A stretch of 64,000 nt of DNA from Naganishia liquefaciens (GCA_013423385.1 BLZA01000017.1:930001-994000); one strand, 5' to 3'; counted from the first letter of the stretch, positions 49,868 to 62,224 are shown. Notes: generated by a model not told the origin, from the sequence alone. Made by a program: numbers and translations.

Positions 49868-52800
49868 TCACTTGGAACCCAAGACTTGGAGTACCTGATT
49901 CATAACACGAACGGCCTGGACGGTGGGAGGCGATCGGTCTTGCTGTTGCGCATAACGGGCAATCAACGCTTGATAATCCGCCGCAAGAGCGCTCCTGACT
50001 GGCGCAAAGAAATCCTTGATGTCGGGAGCCTGATCCAGAGGACTTAAGATTTTCCCCGGTATATCAGAATTCTGCGATACTCACCTTTCCATCAATCAAG
50101 TATGCACTTCGGATTATCCACTGCAACAGGCTTTGATATTCCGGGCTCGATGTCGGTAAGGGGGAGATGGCCTTCGACAACTGGAAGATGATTCGGGTCA
50201 GTGACCATACGTCCGTGTGCTAGTCATACTTACCCTGTGAATCAGCGTCAAAAGGACTTGCTGTGAAAGCGGACAAGGCGCTTGTCCGGGTGCAGGAAGG
50301 AACTCGTGAATGCGACCCTGCCGACTGTTTACGAACTGGATGAGATCATTGTCCGTCAAGGTCATGAGAGCGTTCAAGAAATCTTCCTCCGCGTTGGCAA
50401 GGGCAGGGTCAGCTCGCGTAGCTGGAACTGGAACGGGAGCCGTGACCGGAGCTGGGGCATTTACAGGAACCATGACAGTGGGAGGGATCACCGAAGCCAT
50501 TGGCCGAGGTGCCAGTACCTCGGCTGGCGTGCGAGGCATCGGTTGATTTGCTTGGGCTGCCGTTGGAGGGAAAGCGGTACCGCCTATCGACGGAGGTCTC
50601 AATGGCTGAGATGGTGCAGCAGTGAAAGCACGAGCCTGTGCCTGTGCCTGAGCCTGGGCTTGCGCTTGCGCCTGGGCAACTATCTGAGCTTGAGCCAGAG
50701 CCTGAGTTCGCTCCTGCTCCTGGTTAGCCTTCAATTCTTCGATCTGATCGGACAGATCCTTGACTTTGCCGATGAGCATCTTCATGGAAACGGTCATATC
50801 TTGAATCATCGCTTCAGATGTCTTGAGCTGGGCACTTTGTTCGACCAGGACGTCTTTGCGGACCTCCAGCATTTCGCGGTGTAAGGAGTCAGACAGCGCA
50901 TCCGAGATGTTGTCGACGCCGGCCATGAACTTGGGCACGAGACTTTCGGCGATAAGTGCGCGCACATTCCGCTCCACGATAGGCGAAAGGGTTGCGGTGA
51001 ATGTACGTCCCAGATGAGGAATTAGTGAGCGCTCGACCTGGCTGAGGACGGTGTCCTGCAGAGCCGAATTAATTTGGGCAGGAATCTCCGAGCTGAAGGC
51101 GTTTGCGGTTTGCTGTTGCAGGGTGCTGACTAGCATTGGCGCGATCTTCTCTTCGAGTTGGCTAGCAACAATTTCGTGCAGGAGCTTCTTGACGTCCCGC
51201 TCGATGACCTCGGTAACCAGGGTCACCAAAGTCTGTTGTCGATCAGCCTCGTGTGACTTGAGATCACGATGAATTGCCCTCATCTCCTTTAACTGAGCGC
51301 TTGAAAATGCCTCCAGTTGCGCTGCAAGCGCCTTCTTCACCTCTCGAGCGATGGTTTCGGATCCAGAAGCAGGAATGCTTCCAGACTTGTAGGCGACCTC
51401 AGCCTCGTGATTGTGCTCGCCACGGATCTCGGATTCCTGCCGAGTGACATCGGCGTCAAGGACTCCGGATCCGGACTTGTTGCTAGCCAGGTCTTGATTC
51501 ACAAGCAGAGGCTCTATAGACTTGGCTTGCTGTGTGTCTTGTTGTATAGCGCTGGCAGCGTTCTCATCTAGAGCCTTAGCAAAGCTCTCAAGCTCTGCAT
51601 TGGCAGAGGGCTCCAAATTGGCGGCGTCGACCTGTTGTTGCACAGGTTCGCTTGGATTCGTCGAGCTCTCGATGTTGGTTTGCAGCTCCATGGCTTCCTC
51701 TTCGGACTCTGAGTCTTCTAGCATGACCATCAGATGCGCGGACACGGATGCCTGAGAGAATCCCTTGGGATCCTTGAAGAAGAACACAAATGGATCCGAG
51801 GGGTCGAGCGCAAAGTCACCCAAAACTTCTGACGGGAATTCGAGCATCTTTGCAAATGCAGTCGGTCGACCATTTGTTGCCTTTTTACATTTGACGAGGA
51901 ACAGGGAAGAGCGAGAGAAGGACACGATCCAAAGCAAGCGCTCCTTTGCGTTGTAACGCGGCTTCATCCAGAGCGATCTCTCGGGATCGATCGACTTGGC
52001 GTGATCCTGGAACGTCAATTTTGCGATTGCAGAGGACTTGACTCCCGCGACTGACGATTTGGCGGGAACAATTGCGAATTCGCCGAACGCTGAACCCACT
52101 AGCAGGTTGTCGTTGTCGAGAATGCGGATGCTTGTCGCCCATGATCCATCTGTAGCCTGGTACACGCCCTGAGCGACAGGCTTGCCCGTACCAATAGCAT
52201 ACACGAAGAAGTGGCCAGATCGAGCTATAACTGCGATGCAGTTGTATTCGGCTGAGACGTCGATGTCCACGAGATCCTGCAAGATATGTCGGCTCCGGCA
52301 TGATTGAAACACCGCATGACAACTTACTGCGTGAGATGCTTCATACTTGATGTCCATCTTGTCGACTAAGCTTTTCTGCTTATCTTCCTTGGTCAACTTT
52401 TCGACCCCAACACTGTATACGGAACTTTCCGTCATAACAATCAAGACATCCAGCTGCCCAGAGCGAGTCAACTCAACTCTCCGTGGAGCACCACCCTTCT
52501 CGGCGCTGTGAAAGAAGACCCGTTCGCTTGAGACGGAGCTCTCCTCTCCGACGAGATCTATCGCCCAGATACCAAACGAGCCGTCTTCTCCGAGCAAAAC
52601 AACCCATTCGTCCGTGACCGCAAGATCTACGACATTGATAGGCGACGAAGTTTCCGAGCTCTGGAGTACGATGAGAGTACTCGCAGCCGTGTCCTGATTA
52701 ACGATCCGAGCCTTGCCCTTCGGCAGGGCGTAGACCAACGCGTTCGTACCAGCCTGCAGAAGTGATGGGGCACCGAGTCCGTGAGTCATGACGTGGGTCC

Positions 52801-54393
52801 TGATATTGGAGATTCGGCGCTCTTCAAGCCATTTCGCGTCGTGTACGAGCGATTCGACATTGGGCTGTGAAACGTCAAAGGTGTAGTCGGTGGAAGGGAT
52901 GATGAAAGGTGTCGTCGTTTGAGATTCATCGACGAATGCAGCAGATCGGTAAATGACGGGAATGTCTTCCGGCTTCACCCTCTTTGCAGGCGCTATGGGG
53001 GAAGACACTGATTGTGTCGAAGTTGTTTCTTTGCCAGCTTTAGCCTTTTGTGAAGTTCCTGGCTTCTGCTCGGCCGGAACCGATTTGGCAGGGGCCGCTT
53101 CTTGTGCTGCAGCGGAAGACGTCTTCTCCACGTCCTTGGCGACCTTTTCCTTCTTGCTCTTCTTCTTGGATGCGGTACCGGTCGAGCTCGCGGACTCGGA
53201 AGCGGGCACCGGTGCCGCTGGAGCTGTCACTGGCGCCGTGTCGAAGGCGTCAAACGGACTGACGAAAGCCGAGAACAAAGTCTTCTTGGAGGACTCTGAC
53301 GTTACATTGCTTTCGGAACCTGGGTTAGCGGCGGGAGCCTGCGATACCCGCGACTCAGAAGTCTTGGGATCCTCTTCCGTCTCAACCGATGATGCCTGTG
53401 CCGGAGCTGTTGCTGAGTCTGTCTTGACATCTGACTCCTGATGCAACGGCGGGGCGTTTGTAGGAATGCCAAAGGTGTCAGCTCTAGCTAGCGCGTGGGA
53501 CTGTTCCGTAGTGTGCGGTTGAACTGGTTCCGCAACGGACTGAGCAGGGGGCTCGGGAATCGGTGATGGGGCCTGTTGATGCACGATAACGGGCTGATGG
53601 ATGGCGAAAGGTATCTCCTGTGCCGGCGCTGAAGGCACCGGAGTAGAAGAACTGGAGTGCCTTGTCAGTAGCTGGTCGGCAACGCTCTGAAGATTCTGGC
53701 TCACCCATTGATCAGCGCCGCCAGCAAGTTTTGAGCTTGATTGTTCCCCGCTCCAGCGCTCAGGCCATACGTCGGACTGACGACCCTGTTCAACCCTGTG
53801 CTAGGCGAACCCGAGAACGAATTATTCTGCTGCATCGCTGGATGATGATGACTATAAGAAGTCTGTTGCGGCAGCGGAGGAGGCTGACCGCTTCCCAAAC
53901 CATACTGCTGATACATGCTATTGGCATTGGATTGTTGGGCAACGAGAGGAGCAGGGGAAGTGGTCGCGGAAGACTGGCCTGCATTGCGAAGCAGATCAAG
54001 CAGTTGCGATTGTCTGTTTTCGTTGACGTTGATCCCGGATGTTCCTGGCGCAGGAGAGGCGTTGCTTCCTCCGTAAGGCGGCAAAGGCCCACCTCGAGAA
54101 CCGGGCGAGATCATTCCTGCAAGACCGATGGCGGGAGAGAACAGAGATTGAGCATAGCCTCCAGGCTGACCGACGGGTGGCGGAGACATTGCTGTATCAT
54201 TACCCATCCCCAAAGGAGGCGCAAACGGCGAGCTCATCGTCGGCGGTGCAGGATTGGGATTTGGTGAACTGAATCGTGCCATGAGATCGTCAATGGTCGA
54301 TCCTGGGCGCGAGAACGACGCCGAGATAGACCGGGTCGGACCTCGTGGATCGGGAGACGTAGGATCTCGCGGTGGAGGAGTCGGGTAGGCCAT
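49868..54393 (-). CDS. Edc4/Ge-1-like mRNA decapping scaffold
   Basis: Homologue of Edc4 (Hedls/Ge-1), the P-body scaffold that links decapping activator Dcp1 with Dcp2 (family knowledge). A Pro/Ser/Gln-rich N terminus (54393 down to about 53000) precedes a WD40-like beta-propeller (about 52000-52950, including VVDLAVTDEWVVLLGEDGSFGIWAID). Next are an acidic linker, a long helical region (LVTEVIERDVKKLLHEIVA to VKDLSDQIEELKANQEQE), an alternating Gln-Ala tract (about 50635-50710) and the conserved C-terminal helical domain (LLQWIIRSAYLIDGK). A 53-bp intron near 53652-53704 with a CTACTGAC branch site joins the two large open frames. Another near 52265-52330 is in frame but clearly intronic. 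The last exons end at 49868. Confidence 0.85.
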
Positions 54394-54765
54394 GCTGCGA
54401 TGCCGCTAGGCTGATCACGTCTTGCTAAAGGGAGACGATCTACTACGCCATGAAGGCGAACACGTAACGTCGGAGAGATCGAGCGAGTGCTTCGTCACTT
54501 TCACCTCCAGACGGAGATGAAAGGGGATGTCCGCGGCTGGGCTGTCAGCGGTATGCTGCATCGCATGGCTTTCCTCTTCGGTCGACCCATGCTGCACTAG
54601 ATAATTGCGATATTTCGCCGTATCATTACCGGTTATGCTCAGGTAATTGACTTGGACGACGGACTGGCTGATACTGCAGACACAAAAAGGCTGAAGCATT
54701 TGCAAGAGACGTTATCCGCATATTGCCATTATTGACTCGGTATCCATATGATAATCTGACGAGAG
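54394..54765. other. Spacer between Edc4-like gene and FIT2/SCS3
   Basis: 372 bp that should contain the Edc4 promoter and the FIT2 3' end. A 97-codon minus-strand frame (54415-54705) shows no family features, and I treat it as chance. Confidence 0.45.
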
Positions 54766-56272
54766 CTACATTACTTTTTTGCCCTCAGCCGCATTATGTA
54801 TCGGACCAAGGACCGAGGGCACCACACTGGATGCCGTGTTCGAGAGCGCAAGCACGATGAAGAGTGCGCTCACGCCGGCAACTGCAGGGTTGACGCAGAA
54901 TGCCCATCAGCTGTGCGTCAATGTCGAGAAGTCGACTATTCCACTTACCATAGCCTGCCAACTTTTCGTACGTCGTGTGAAAGTAAGCGCTCGTCGTCCA
55001 AAGCATCTGCAAAGAAAGTCAATGAGTCTCCATCTGACCCAACCCCAATCCATTCCGACTCACCCAGAGCCACACCGACGCCACCGCCGTCCCCAAAATC
55101 GTCACACCCGTATGCGTACTCCCTACCAGCGTTTCCCCGGGTCCAATCTTTCCCTTCTTCAACCACCGTCTCAACACGGGGCTGACATGTCGCAAGATCA
55201 ATCCCGTCGAAAGTACAAGCAAGAAGACGTGGCCGCTCAGGTCGAAACCCTGGGTGATCCGTGCGCGCAATGAAAGGTCACCGCCTTGGACCTGTGAGGG
55301 GGTAATCTTTCCCTCTGCACCCTCTTGTTTTGCCTTTGGCGACAGGTAGGAATACAGTTCCGGGTGCGAGGAGGGCGTGATCGGGATATTGTGCGAGCAG
55401 TACTGCATCGGGAGTGAGAGGTATACCTCGGATGGTACAAGGTCGGCCGCGAGCGAGTCGCCGGTCACGGCGTCAGATGTCCTGATGATAGGCTGCGAGT
55501 CGATGGTTTGAAGATTGGAGAATGTCGGATCGCGCTGCAACGAGGAAGGAAGCCGGAGTTCGCACGTTCCGCCCGTACTGCGACGCAAGAGATCGGTTAC
55601 GGATGTCCCCGCGAGAATGGCCTGGGTCATGAGTGCCCATGCGGCCGTTGCAAGTAGGACTTCCAGCAATCGATGACCCTTGGACAGCCTCTGGTGGAAA
55701 TGCCGGCTCTCTGGAGTCTCGTCCGCATCGCTCAGTCTTCGCCGTCCCCGTGGTGGGGCCGTCAAGAGATGCAGCAAAAGAATCATAAACGTCCATCCCC
55801 ATGCATACTTGACGCCGTATCGATTGAACGGATTGCGCTTGTCGGCAAAGTAGAATTGAGATTTCCGGTTCAAGTCGGAAAAGTCGAACTTGGAGGTATC
55901 AAACGTGGTATCAAACGTTTTCCCGTAGAGAATGCCGGTGCTGAACAAGCGTGTGAGCTTGGTTTGCGAGAGCGAGAAGTGTTTCAAAGCGACTCACCAT
56001 ACGAGCACCCCGGCAATGATAGAAGTCACCTTGACGGGGTCCCTGAGTAGACGCCGAATCATTTCCTCTTGTGCCTTTCTAAAGATATTCCTGGGCTGGC
56101 TATCCGGGACGAATGTTGGTGCTCTCGAAGCGGTACGGCTGTGTTGCTCGAAAGTGATGGCGACCTCTGGCTCCATGGATGAGGCACCTCGCATGCCGTG
56201 GCAGGAGAGGACTGTGATATGCGTCGACCCTATTCGAGTTGAATGCATTACCGGTGTGCGGTCGACGGTCAT
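54766..56272 (-). CDS. FIT2/Scs3 family ER membrane protein (fat storage-inducing)
   Basis: Multi-pass ER protein of the FIT family, acyl-CoA diphosphatases needed for lipid-droplet budding and ER lipid balance. Two signature histidine segments are present: QGFDLSGHVFLLVLS and, after an intron, TTSAYFHTTYEKLAGY; these match the two catalytic His of FIT2. Helices include YAWGWTFMILLLHLL and SALFIVLALSNTASS. Exons join through introns near 55950-55990, 55020-55070 and 54880-54955, and the product ends in AEGKKVM. The hydrophilic region between helices (SSLQRDPTF to AEGKIT) is longer than in animal FIT2. ATG 56272 is the most upstream in-frame start; later Mets before EVAITFEQ are also possible. 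It is head-to-head with the PIG-X/Pbn1 gene. Confidence 0.88.
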
Positions 56273-56441
56273 TCGTCATCGCCACGCGGGAGGCGCTGTA
56301 CCTGTTCTGCACTGTACCTCCTGTACATACAGCTCGCCTCGCTCGATCGCTCGCTCGCCCTGGCACCGTGTCTTGAATGAATGCACTCTGGTGAGGATAG
56401 CGTTTCTCTGCTGCATCTCGCTACAATCTCTCCCCCTGCAA

Positions 56442-57368
56442 ATGTCATACATGCAACCAACGACATACGAAGCCTATTTTTCGTACCCGGCGCTCATCCA
56501 TCCTACGCTGCATCTGCGTGTAAACAGCTCGACCGCCGCACACGACGCGAATGCTTCCGCCCCTTCACCCCTCTGTACGCTGTGCACGACCGTATACATG
56601 AACGACCGGCTCTTTATCGATCCGTTCGAGTTGAAAGATAGATGGGGCTCGCGGAATCTCGAGATGCAGAGAGAGTTCGAGCGGAATGATGATGATTCGA
56701 AGGGTGGAGAGATCGTTACTCGAACCTCGTTTCCATGCGGTGCGACGGAAACATTGGAAGACCTCAAGAGTCAGGCTTCCGCCTCAATTGCACCGATGGG
56801 ATGGTCACTAGACCCCAAGGTGCCAGACCTCGAAAGACCGGTCCGGTACCATTTTCAACGCGAGCTCCCACCTCCGAGACGCATCTACAAACCAAATCAA
56901 GTAACCGACGACCCCGATCACCCATTCGAAGCGGTTCTGCGTATACACACGCCCTTCGAACCCTTTGACGTGGATCGCCGGGTCGAAATTGGGATACCGA
57001 CGCATATGCGGTATCAAGAACCCTCGACGTCTCACGAGGCGTATCGTATAGTTACCCTGGGTGACATCGCGTCATCGGACGACCGCCCAAAAGACCTGCT
57101 TTTCGAAGTCTCCTGGAACTGCAGACGGACGCAAGTAAACGACAGCGCCATATCACATGATCAAAGCGACATGCGTCGGCTTAGCCTCGCCTCCCCCTCA
57201 ATGGATACGAGACACGAAATCGCGCTGCCGACGGGAATCGCCTCGCATGTCCAGTTTGTTCCACCGATAACGTTTGTTGTGGTCTTGCTCTCGTGGCTGT
57301 ACGTTGCAAGGGCGTTGCTCAGGCTGTGGAGGAGATCAAGTTCCTTGGCAGCAGGTAAAACACAGTAA
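56442..57368 (+). CDS. PIG-X/Pbn1-like subunit of GPI mannosyltransferase I
   Basis: ER protein that stabilises the first GPI mannosyltransferase (PIG-M/Gpi14). It is intronless and 308 residues from ATG 56442. Conserved PIG-X features are an N-terminal beta-rich part with MNDRLFIDPFELKDRWG and the later RRVEIGIPTHMRYQEPS, matching the family motif of a basic residue-Tyr followed by Pro. One C-terminal membrane helix, ITFVVVLLSWLYVARALL, is followed by a basic tail. The open frame continues upstream to 55932 across the antisense of FIT2, but that part looks non-coding. With GAA1, this is the second GPI-anchor gene in the window, although they are 38 kb apart. Confidence 0.78.
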   Translation: MSYMQPTTYEAYFSYPALIHPTLHLRVNSSTAAHDANASAPSPLCTLCTTVYMNDRLFIDPFELKDRWGSRNLEMQREFERNDDDSKGGEIVTRTSFPCGATETLEDLKSQASASIAPMGWSLDPKVPDLERPVRYHFQRELPPPRRIYKPNQVTDDPDHPFEAVLRIHTPFEPFDVDRRVEIGIPTHMRYQEPSTSHEAYRIVTLGDIASSDDRPKDLLFEVSWNCRRTQVNDSAISHDQSDMRRLSLASPSMDTRHEIALPTGIASHVQFVPPITFVVVLLSWLYVARALLRLWRRSSSLAAGKTQ

Positions 57369-57489
57369 CAATATCAGCAGTCTCCCCAAAGATCGTCCAG
57401 TGGGAGCAAGTTGTATGGACCTCGGATCCGAAAGGACGGCGAATACGATAATCCCCTGACCTATACATGAGTGCGCCAGCGTGTGGTTC

Positions 57490-60478
57490 CTATATCGAAA
57501 CCATGTCCTCGTCCCCCTTCAGTTCATTCTCTTCCTTGGCGGTATGTGAGATGACGTATTCAAGCGCAAAGTTGTTGTCGTTGCAGCTTATGACAAAATC
57601 GTCAGCAGCATTCTCGTTCACAAGGGCTTCAAGGTACTCACATCTTGGCGATATTCTGCTCAAAGTCGATAACACCCTTCTGCAGCGCTCGGAAAACACT
57701 CGCAAAGTCGCCCGACCTGCCGCTGAGATACGCTCCATGCGCAGTCAGCAATGCTGTAATCCAGAGCAAATCAAACTCGACGTGCGGCTGCGTCTCGGCG
57801 TGATGAGCGATAAAGCGGAGAAAGGCGAGCAGATAGACTTGAGGAATCTGTCGGGCGAGTAGCTTGATGTCTGACGGCGGGACGGCCTCGTACGCGCGCT
57901 GTATCAGAGTCTTTTCATTTAAGCGGAACGCCATGATCAGCGCAAGCAGAAAGTCACCGTCGGCTATGGTATCGACGAGAGCTTGCGGCGTGATGTCAAT
58001 GTCCAAGTCGAACGGATCGAATACCGTCGTCTCGTCGAGCCCATAGATAAGCAAACCTTCCGTCGACGCAGCGGCCCACATTCTACCCGTTGGCGAAAAC
58101 TTGACACACATGGTACGTGCTGCCCGGCGGTATTTGCGCTTGGAAAGATCGCCACGCTGGGCACCTGGAAGCGTTGTGTCGAGACGGTCTTGCAAATCTT
58201 CCTCTTCTCCACGAAGATCGAGATTGTCGATGGGGCCGGCGTCCGTTAAGCGCCGGCTATCCAGGAATTCTTGCGTTCCGTCGAGCGACAAGTTTTCTGA
58301 AATTTGAAACTTTTTCACCATGACGCCGTCCCTGACGTCGTAGATGACGACGTATTTACTGCTCCCACCGGCGATGAGGCAACTACCGTCAGCGGTGTAC
58401 GCCATGCTGTTAAAGTATTTCGTCGACGCATTGTTGGCTGCCGACATCCGATCATCGATCATTCGTCCTCCAGAAATGTCTTTCCTACCCTCCATGACAC
58501 CCGTCTGTTTGCTTTCCGCCACATCGAAGAACGTGATCTGTCCGTCGAGCGATGATGCCGCGAGCTCCTTGCCGTCCGGTCGATATGCCACCGACAGTAC
58601 CTCGGTGCTCAGCTGGAACGGTTCCGTCGCTCTAGACCGTCCGAAAACAGACCAGACCCGAATGGTCTTGTCCCATGATGACGAGGCTATTTGATCGCCG
58701 CCCGGTGAAAATGCAAGACACGATATCGGCGCAGTATGGCCGGTAAGAATGTCCAAGAGTTTCCCGGTTTGCACAGACCACATGTAGATCTCGAAGCTGT
58801 CCTGCGATCCGGCGCAGACGACCTCTCCACTCGGGTCGACAGCGATACTCGAGAACTGGACGGGCGTTGGCGATGTAAAAGTCCGGAAATTTCGATACCG
58901 CACGAGATCGAACGCTCGTACCGTTCCATCCAGAGACGCCGTGAACAAGACCTGACCCTGTTTGGCAAACTCGACGGCAGAGACCGATGCGGAATGCTCG
59001 TTAAAGGTGACAAAGCAGAAGCCGCTGCGCACGTTCCAGACTTTGACCTTGCCGTCCTCTCCACCGGTGGCGACATTCTGCCCGTCCTGACTGAACGTCA
59101 AAGTGTTCATGTCGTAGTAATGTCCCTGCTGCTTTAACACGTAGCTCTCCGACTGCCATTCCCAAACCAACAACTGGCCGAGACCCTTGGCGCCGAACGC
59201 GAGCCATTCTCCCGACGGATTTATCGCGACGGCCGCAATCTTTTCTTGCGAGATTGATAGTGTGTGTATGTTGGTGAATGAAGGCATTTCATACAAGCCA
59301 AAGATGCCGGTCGAGAAGCCGACGACGAGGAGCGATGTCTTGGCGTGAAACACGGTGCAGACGACTTGAGTGTGCGCCTGGTTGAAGTAGTCCCGCTTTG
59401 CGAGACCCCAACGGGTGTATGCTACGCGGTTGTCAAGCTTGACGGCGTCGTCCACGCTCTCCGGTGCGTCCAAAACGTCCACCTCCATATCCGAATCCTC
59501 GTCGTCTTCCGTCTGTTTCGCTTGCCATGTGTAGACTGCTCCGTCTCGAGAGACCGTATATATCTGGGAGACGGCGGCATGAGCGACCCAAAGAAAGCCC
59601 AAAATCTCCAGATTTGATCGCTCACCGTCTTCTCATCTGCCGAGAAATAGGCGCCCACAACGAGATCCCGATGACCCGCAAACGTCTTGGGCTTGAACCC
59701 CTCGGTCGGATGGAGCGTGTACAGCTTTGCCGTCATGTCGCGCGATGTTGTCACAAAGAACCTCGATGATCTGGACCACGTGATGGAGGTGACTTCGTCG
59801 TGGTGGCCGGTATATACGCGGTGAAGCACGAACGGGGCGAATTCTCGAACGAGGTGGGATGGCGTTTTCCATACGTGGGTCTGATTGCCGTGTGTTACGG
59901 CAATATATCTGTCCAGAGATCAATTACTGCCTCATGCGTGCCCGGCGGCACGTGTGACTCACTTTCCATCCGGACTGAAACTGGAAGCGAGGACTTTTGC
60001 CTTGAAGTTAATATGGTGCAGCACTGTGCCCTTTCGGAAATGCACAAACAGTGCTCGGCCATCTACCACAAGGACTCCAAGTTTAGCTTGTTCTGGCTTG
60101 TGGCAGGGCTACGGCACGTACCCTCGTCTATTGATAACAGTACCTTTCCATCCGGAGAGAGCGCGATAGACAGGATATTCTTTCGGTTTTCAAACGGCAG
60201 GGTACGAGACTTGTTGCTAATAGCATAACGAACGCAATCAGCCTTTTGCTCAACAGTCTCGAACGACGAGATCTGTCTTACTTGACGAGATCAAACACCG
60301 ACACCCTGTTCCCCACGGGACTCAACACCGAGTTTCCATCTGGCGTGAAGACGACATTGCCTTGTCTGTAGACTGTACCACAGAGGTTCTGCGTAGAATG
60401 GGCAGCGTCAGTGCGCGAGTTCAGAGCGCGGCTATCGACTCGCAATAACTGACCTGGAAACCAAAGTTTGCCTTCATC
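57490..60478 (-). CDS. PWP2: Pwp2, WD40 subunit of the small-subunit processome
   Basis: U3 snoRNP/UTP-B component needed for 18S rRNA maturation in the nucleolus. The N terminus MKANFGFQ-NLCGTVYRQGN joined across an intron, followed by LSPVGNRVSVFDL, matches Pwp2 proteins closely. Two WD40 propellers follow, with repeats such as DGQNVATGGEDGKVKVWNV and GGDQIASSSWDKTIRVWSV. The linker SENLSLDGTQEFLDSRRLTDAG is Pwp2-specific. The C-terminal Utp12 domain includes LLARQIPQVYLLAFLRFIA and FRALQKGVIDFEQNIAK-ICNDNN across the last intron. It converges on PIG-X/Pbn1 (121 bp apart) and is divergent from the zinc-ribbon gene. Confidence 0.96.
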
Positions 60479-60795
60479 TTGGGTTGCTGTGTCCTCGGCG
60501 GCTCGCTTGATAATGTTCAAGAGTTGACGCGAGCGATCGTGGGCAATACTGAAAGACCAGGTAAGGTGGAAGCGATATCCCTATCCCATCGATCACGCTT
60601 CCAACTTTTGGCGGCCCTGCTCGCGTCACGTGATGCGGTCTCACTTTCATCATGGGGCTCCCTGCGCCTGACCCATCCATCCCTCGACTTTTTCAAGGCG
60701 GCAAGGCTGTATCGCTCGTGCGCATCGGGAAGAGCAAGGCATACTTCACTTTGGCGAAAACATTAGCAGAACAACTCGAATCAATAGCCCTCACG
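60479..60795. promoter_or_regulatory. Divergent promoter of PWP2 and zinc-ribbon gene with TCACGTGA
   Basis: 317 bp separate the two start codons. A perfect 8-bp palindrome, TCACGTGA, lies at about 60626-60633; this is an E-box of the bHLH/Cbf1 type. An alternative upstream ATG for the zinc-ribbon gene lies at 60652. Confidence 0.45.
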
Positions 60796-62110
60796 ATGTC
60801 CGCATTCCTGGAAAGCAGCAGTGGCATTGTAAGAATTTCCCATTCCCGCCGTCTCGAATCCGACTCACCTTGACGCCTTCCCCGTTAGATCGGTGACTAC
60901 ATGCTTCGCGGATGGACCATGACCGATCGTACCTGTCTGCACTGCCACATCACGCCTTTGATGCGGCAGCCCCTGCGTGAAGTGGAAGCGGAAGCTCAAA
61001 GGGTGGAATTCTGCGCGACTTGCCAAGGCGGACCCAATCTCCCTGGTAAGCAGTTCGAGCCGATAGCTTTCCCATGACGCATTCCAACTGTCCTGCCGCA
61101 GTACGTGAGTCTCGCACCCGTGCTGCAAGCTCCACGGCGCAAGAGCCCACACCTACAATGACCGGAATCAACGGTGCCGTCAACGGCATCAATGGACACT
61201 CGCGCACTGTCTCCGATAGCACGTCCTTCTCGTCCGACGACTTTGACCTCAAGAGCACTGCCAGCCAACGCAATATGGACGTTTCCTTCGAACCTACGCT
61301 TGTCGCAGTGGAGCCGTCAGTACCAGCGCCAGCATCGCGAACCCCGTCTTTTGCGGAACGTGACGCCCAGTCCGCTCGAGCGTCCGGTCTAATCGGGAAC
61401 ATGCTCCTTCGTGGATTCGCTCTGCTAGCCGAAAGCTGTCCCAACTCGACATGTTACGGAATCCCTCTGGTCGGACATCCGCGAGTCCGGCGCGCCGGCG
61501 GTGCGCGAGATGCCGGGTTGGAGGAGATGAAGAAGGAATGTGTTATTTGTCATCGGGTGTACAACAGGGAGGGGGAGCAGATTCAGGGGGCAAGTACGGA
61601 GCCGGCTGCGCAGTCGAATTCGAGCGCCGCGTCAGCTCCTCAAGCTTCGACGACTCCGGCAACGATGAATGACGCTCCAGAATCGCCTCGTACGATCGCG
61701 CGACGTCGGTTGTACGAACAAGGGGATCAAGTCAAGGTCGACGCCTCGGCTGCAGTAGCTACCCCGGTTGCGCCACCGAGGACTGAGAACGAGCCACAGC
61801 CGAGTACATCCGTCGCTCCGGAAGTGCATACACACTCGGTAAGCCGACTCATATCCCTCTGGCTTCCCTCTGTATATAAGCTGACGCATCCCCGCAGTCC
61901 CGCGCAAAGACCCTCGAAGCAGTCTCCGGTACCATCGACGGCCTCGTCGCCACCTTGTCCATGCTCAACACTGAATTGCGAAACATGCTGCAGCAGGCCG
62001 AGGTCAATAAGACCATCAAAGATAAGCGGATGAAGAGGTGTCTCAGCAGAATCCGGGAAACGATGGAGGCTTTGGCAGTTGCCGAAGATCTTCGCGCCAA
62101 GCTGGTCTAG
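60796..62110 (+). CDS. ZNRD2/SSSCA1-like protein with two zinc ribbons
   Basis: Member of the autoantigen p27 (ZNRD2/SSSCA1) zinc-ribbon family. First ribbon: IGDYMLRGWTMTDRTCLHC, then PLMRQP and FCATCQG. Second ribbon: SGLIGNMLLRGFALLAESC, then the second Cys of CPNSTC, PLVGHPR and ECVICHRVY. The linker between them is Ser-rich. The C-terminal helix (TLEAVSGTIDGLVATLSML to EALAVAEDLRAKLV) may be a coiled coil. Introns lie at about 60830-60890, 61045-61101 and 61840-61898. Human ZNRD2 has a single ribbon, so this is a tandem form. ATG 60796 (MSAFLESSSG) is preferred; an in-frame ATG at 60652 is possible. Cellular role in fungi is not established. Confidence 0.8.
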
Positions 62111-62224
62111 TCAGCTTAAAGGTGTTCGTCGCATTGAATGCGTCAGGCTGCGAAGCATGTACTTCCATCTATAGATACAACCATTGTATTTGTCGTAAAG
62201 CCCTTGGAACACCTGAGATCAGAC

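Noticed and set aside
53662-54267. Open frame of 201 codons on the plus strand
   Set aside because: It lies antisense to the low-complexity N terminus of the Edc4-like gene and is rich in Arg as expected of a shadow frame.
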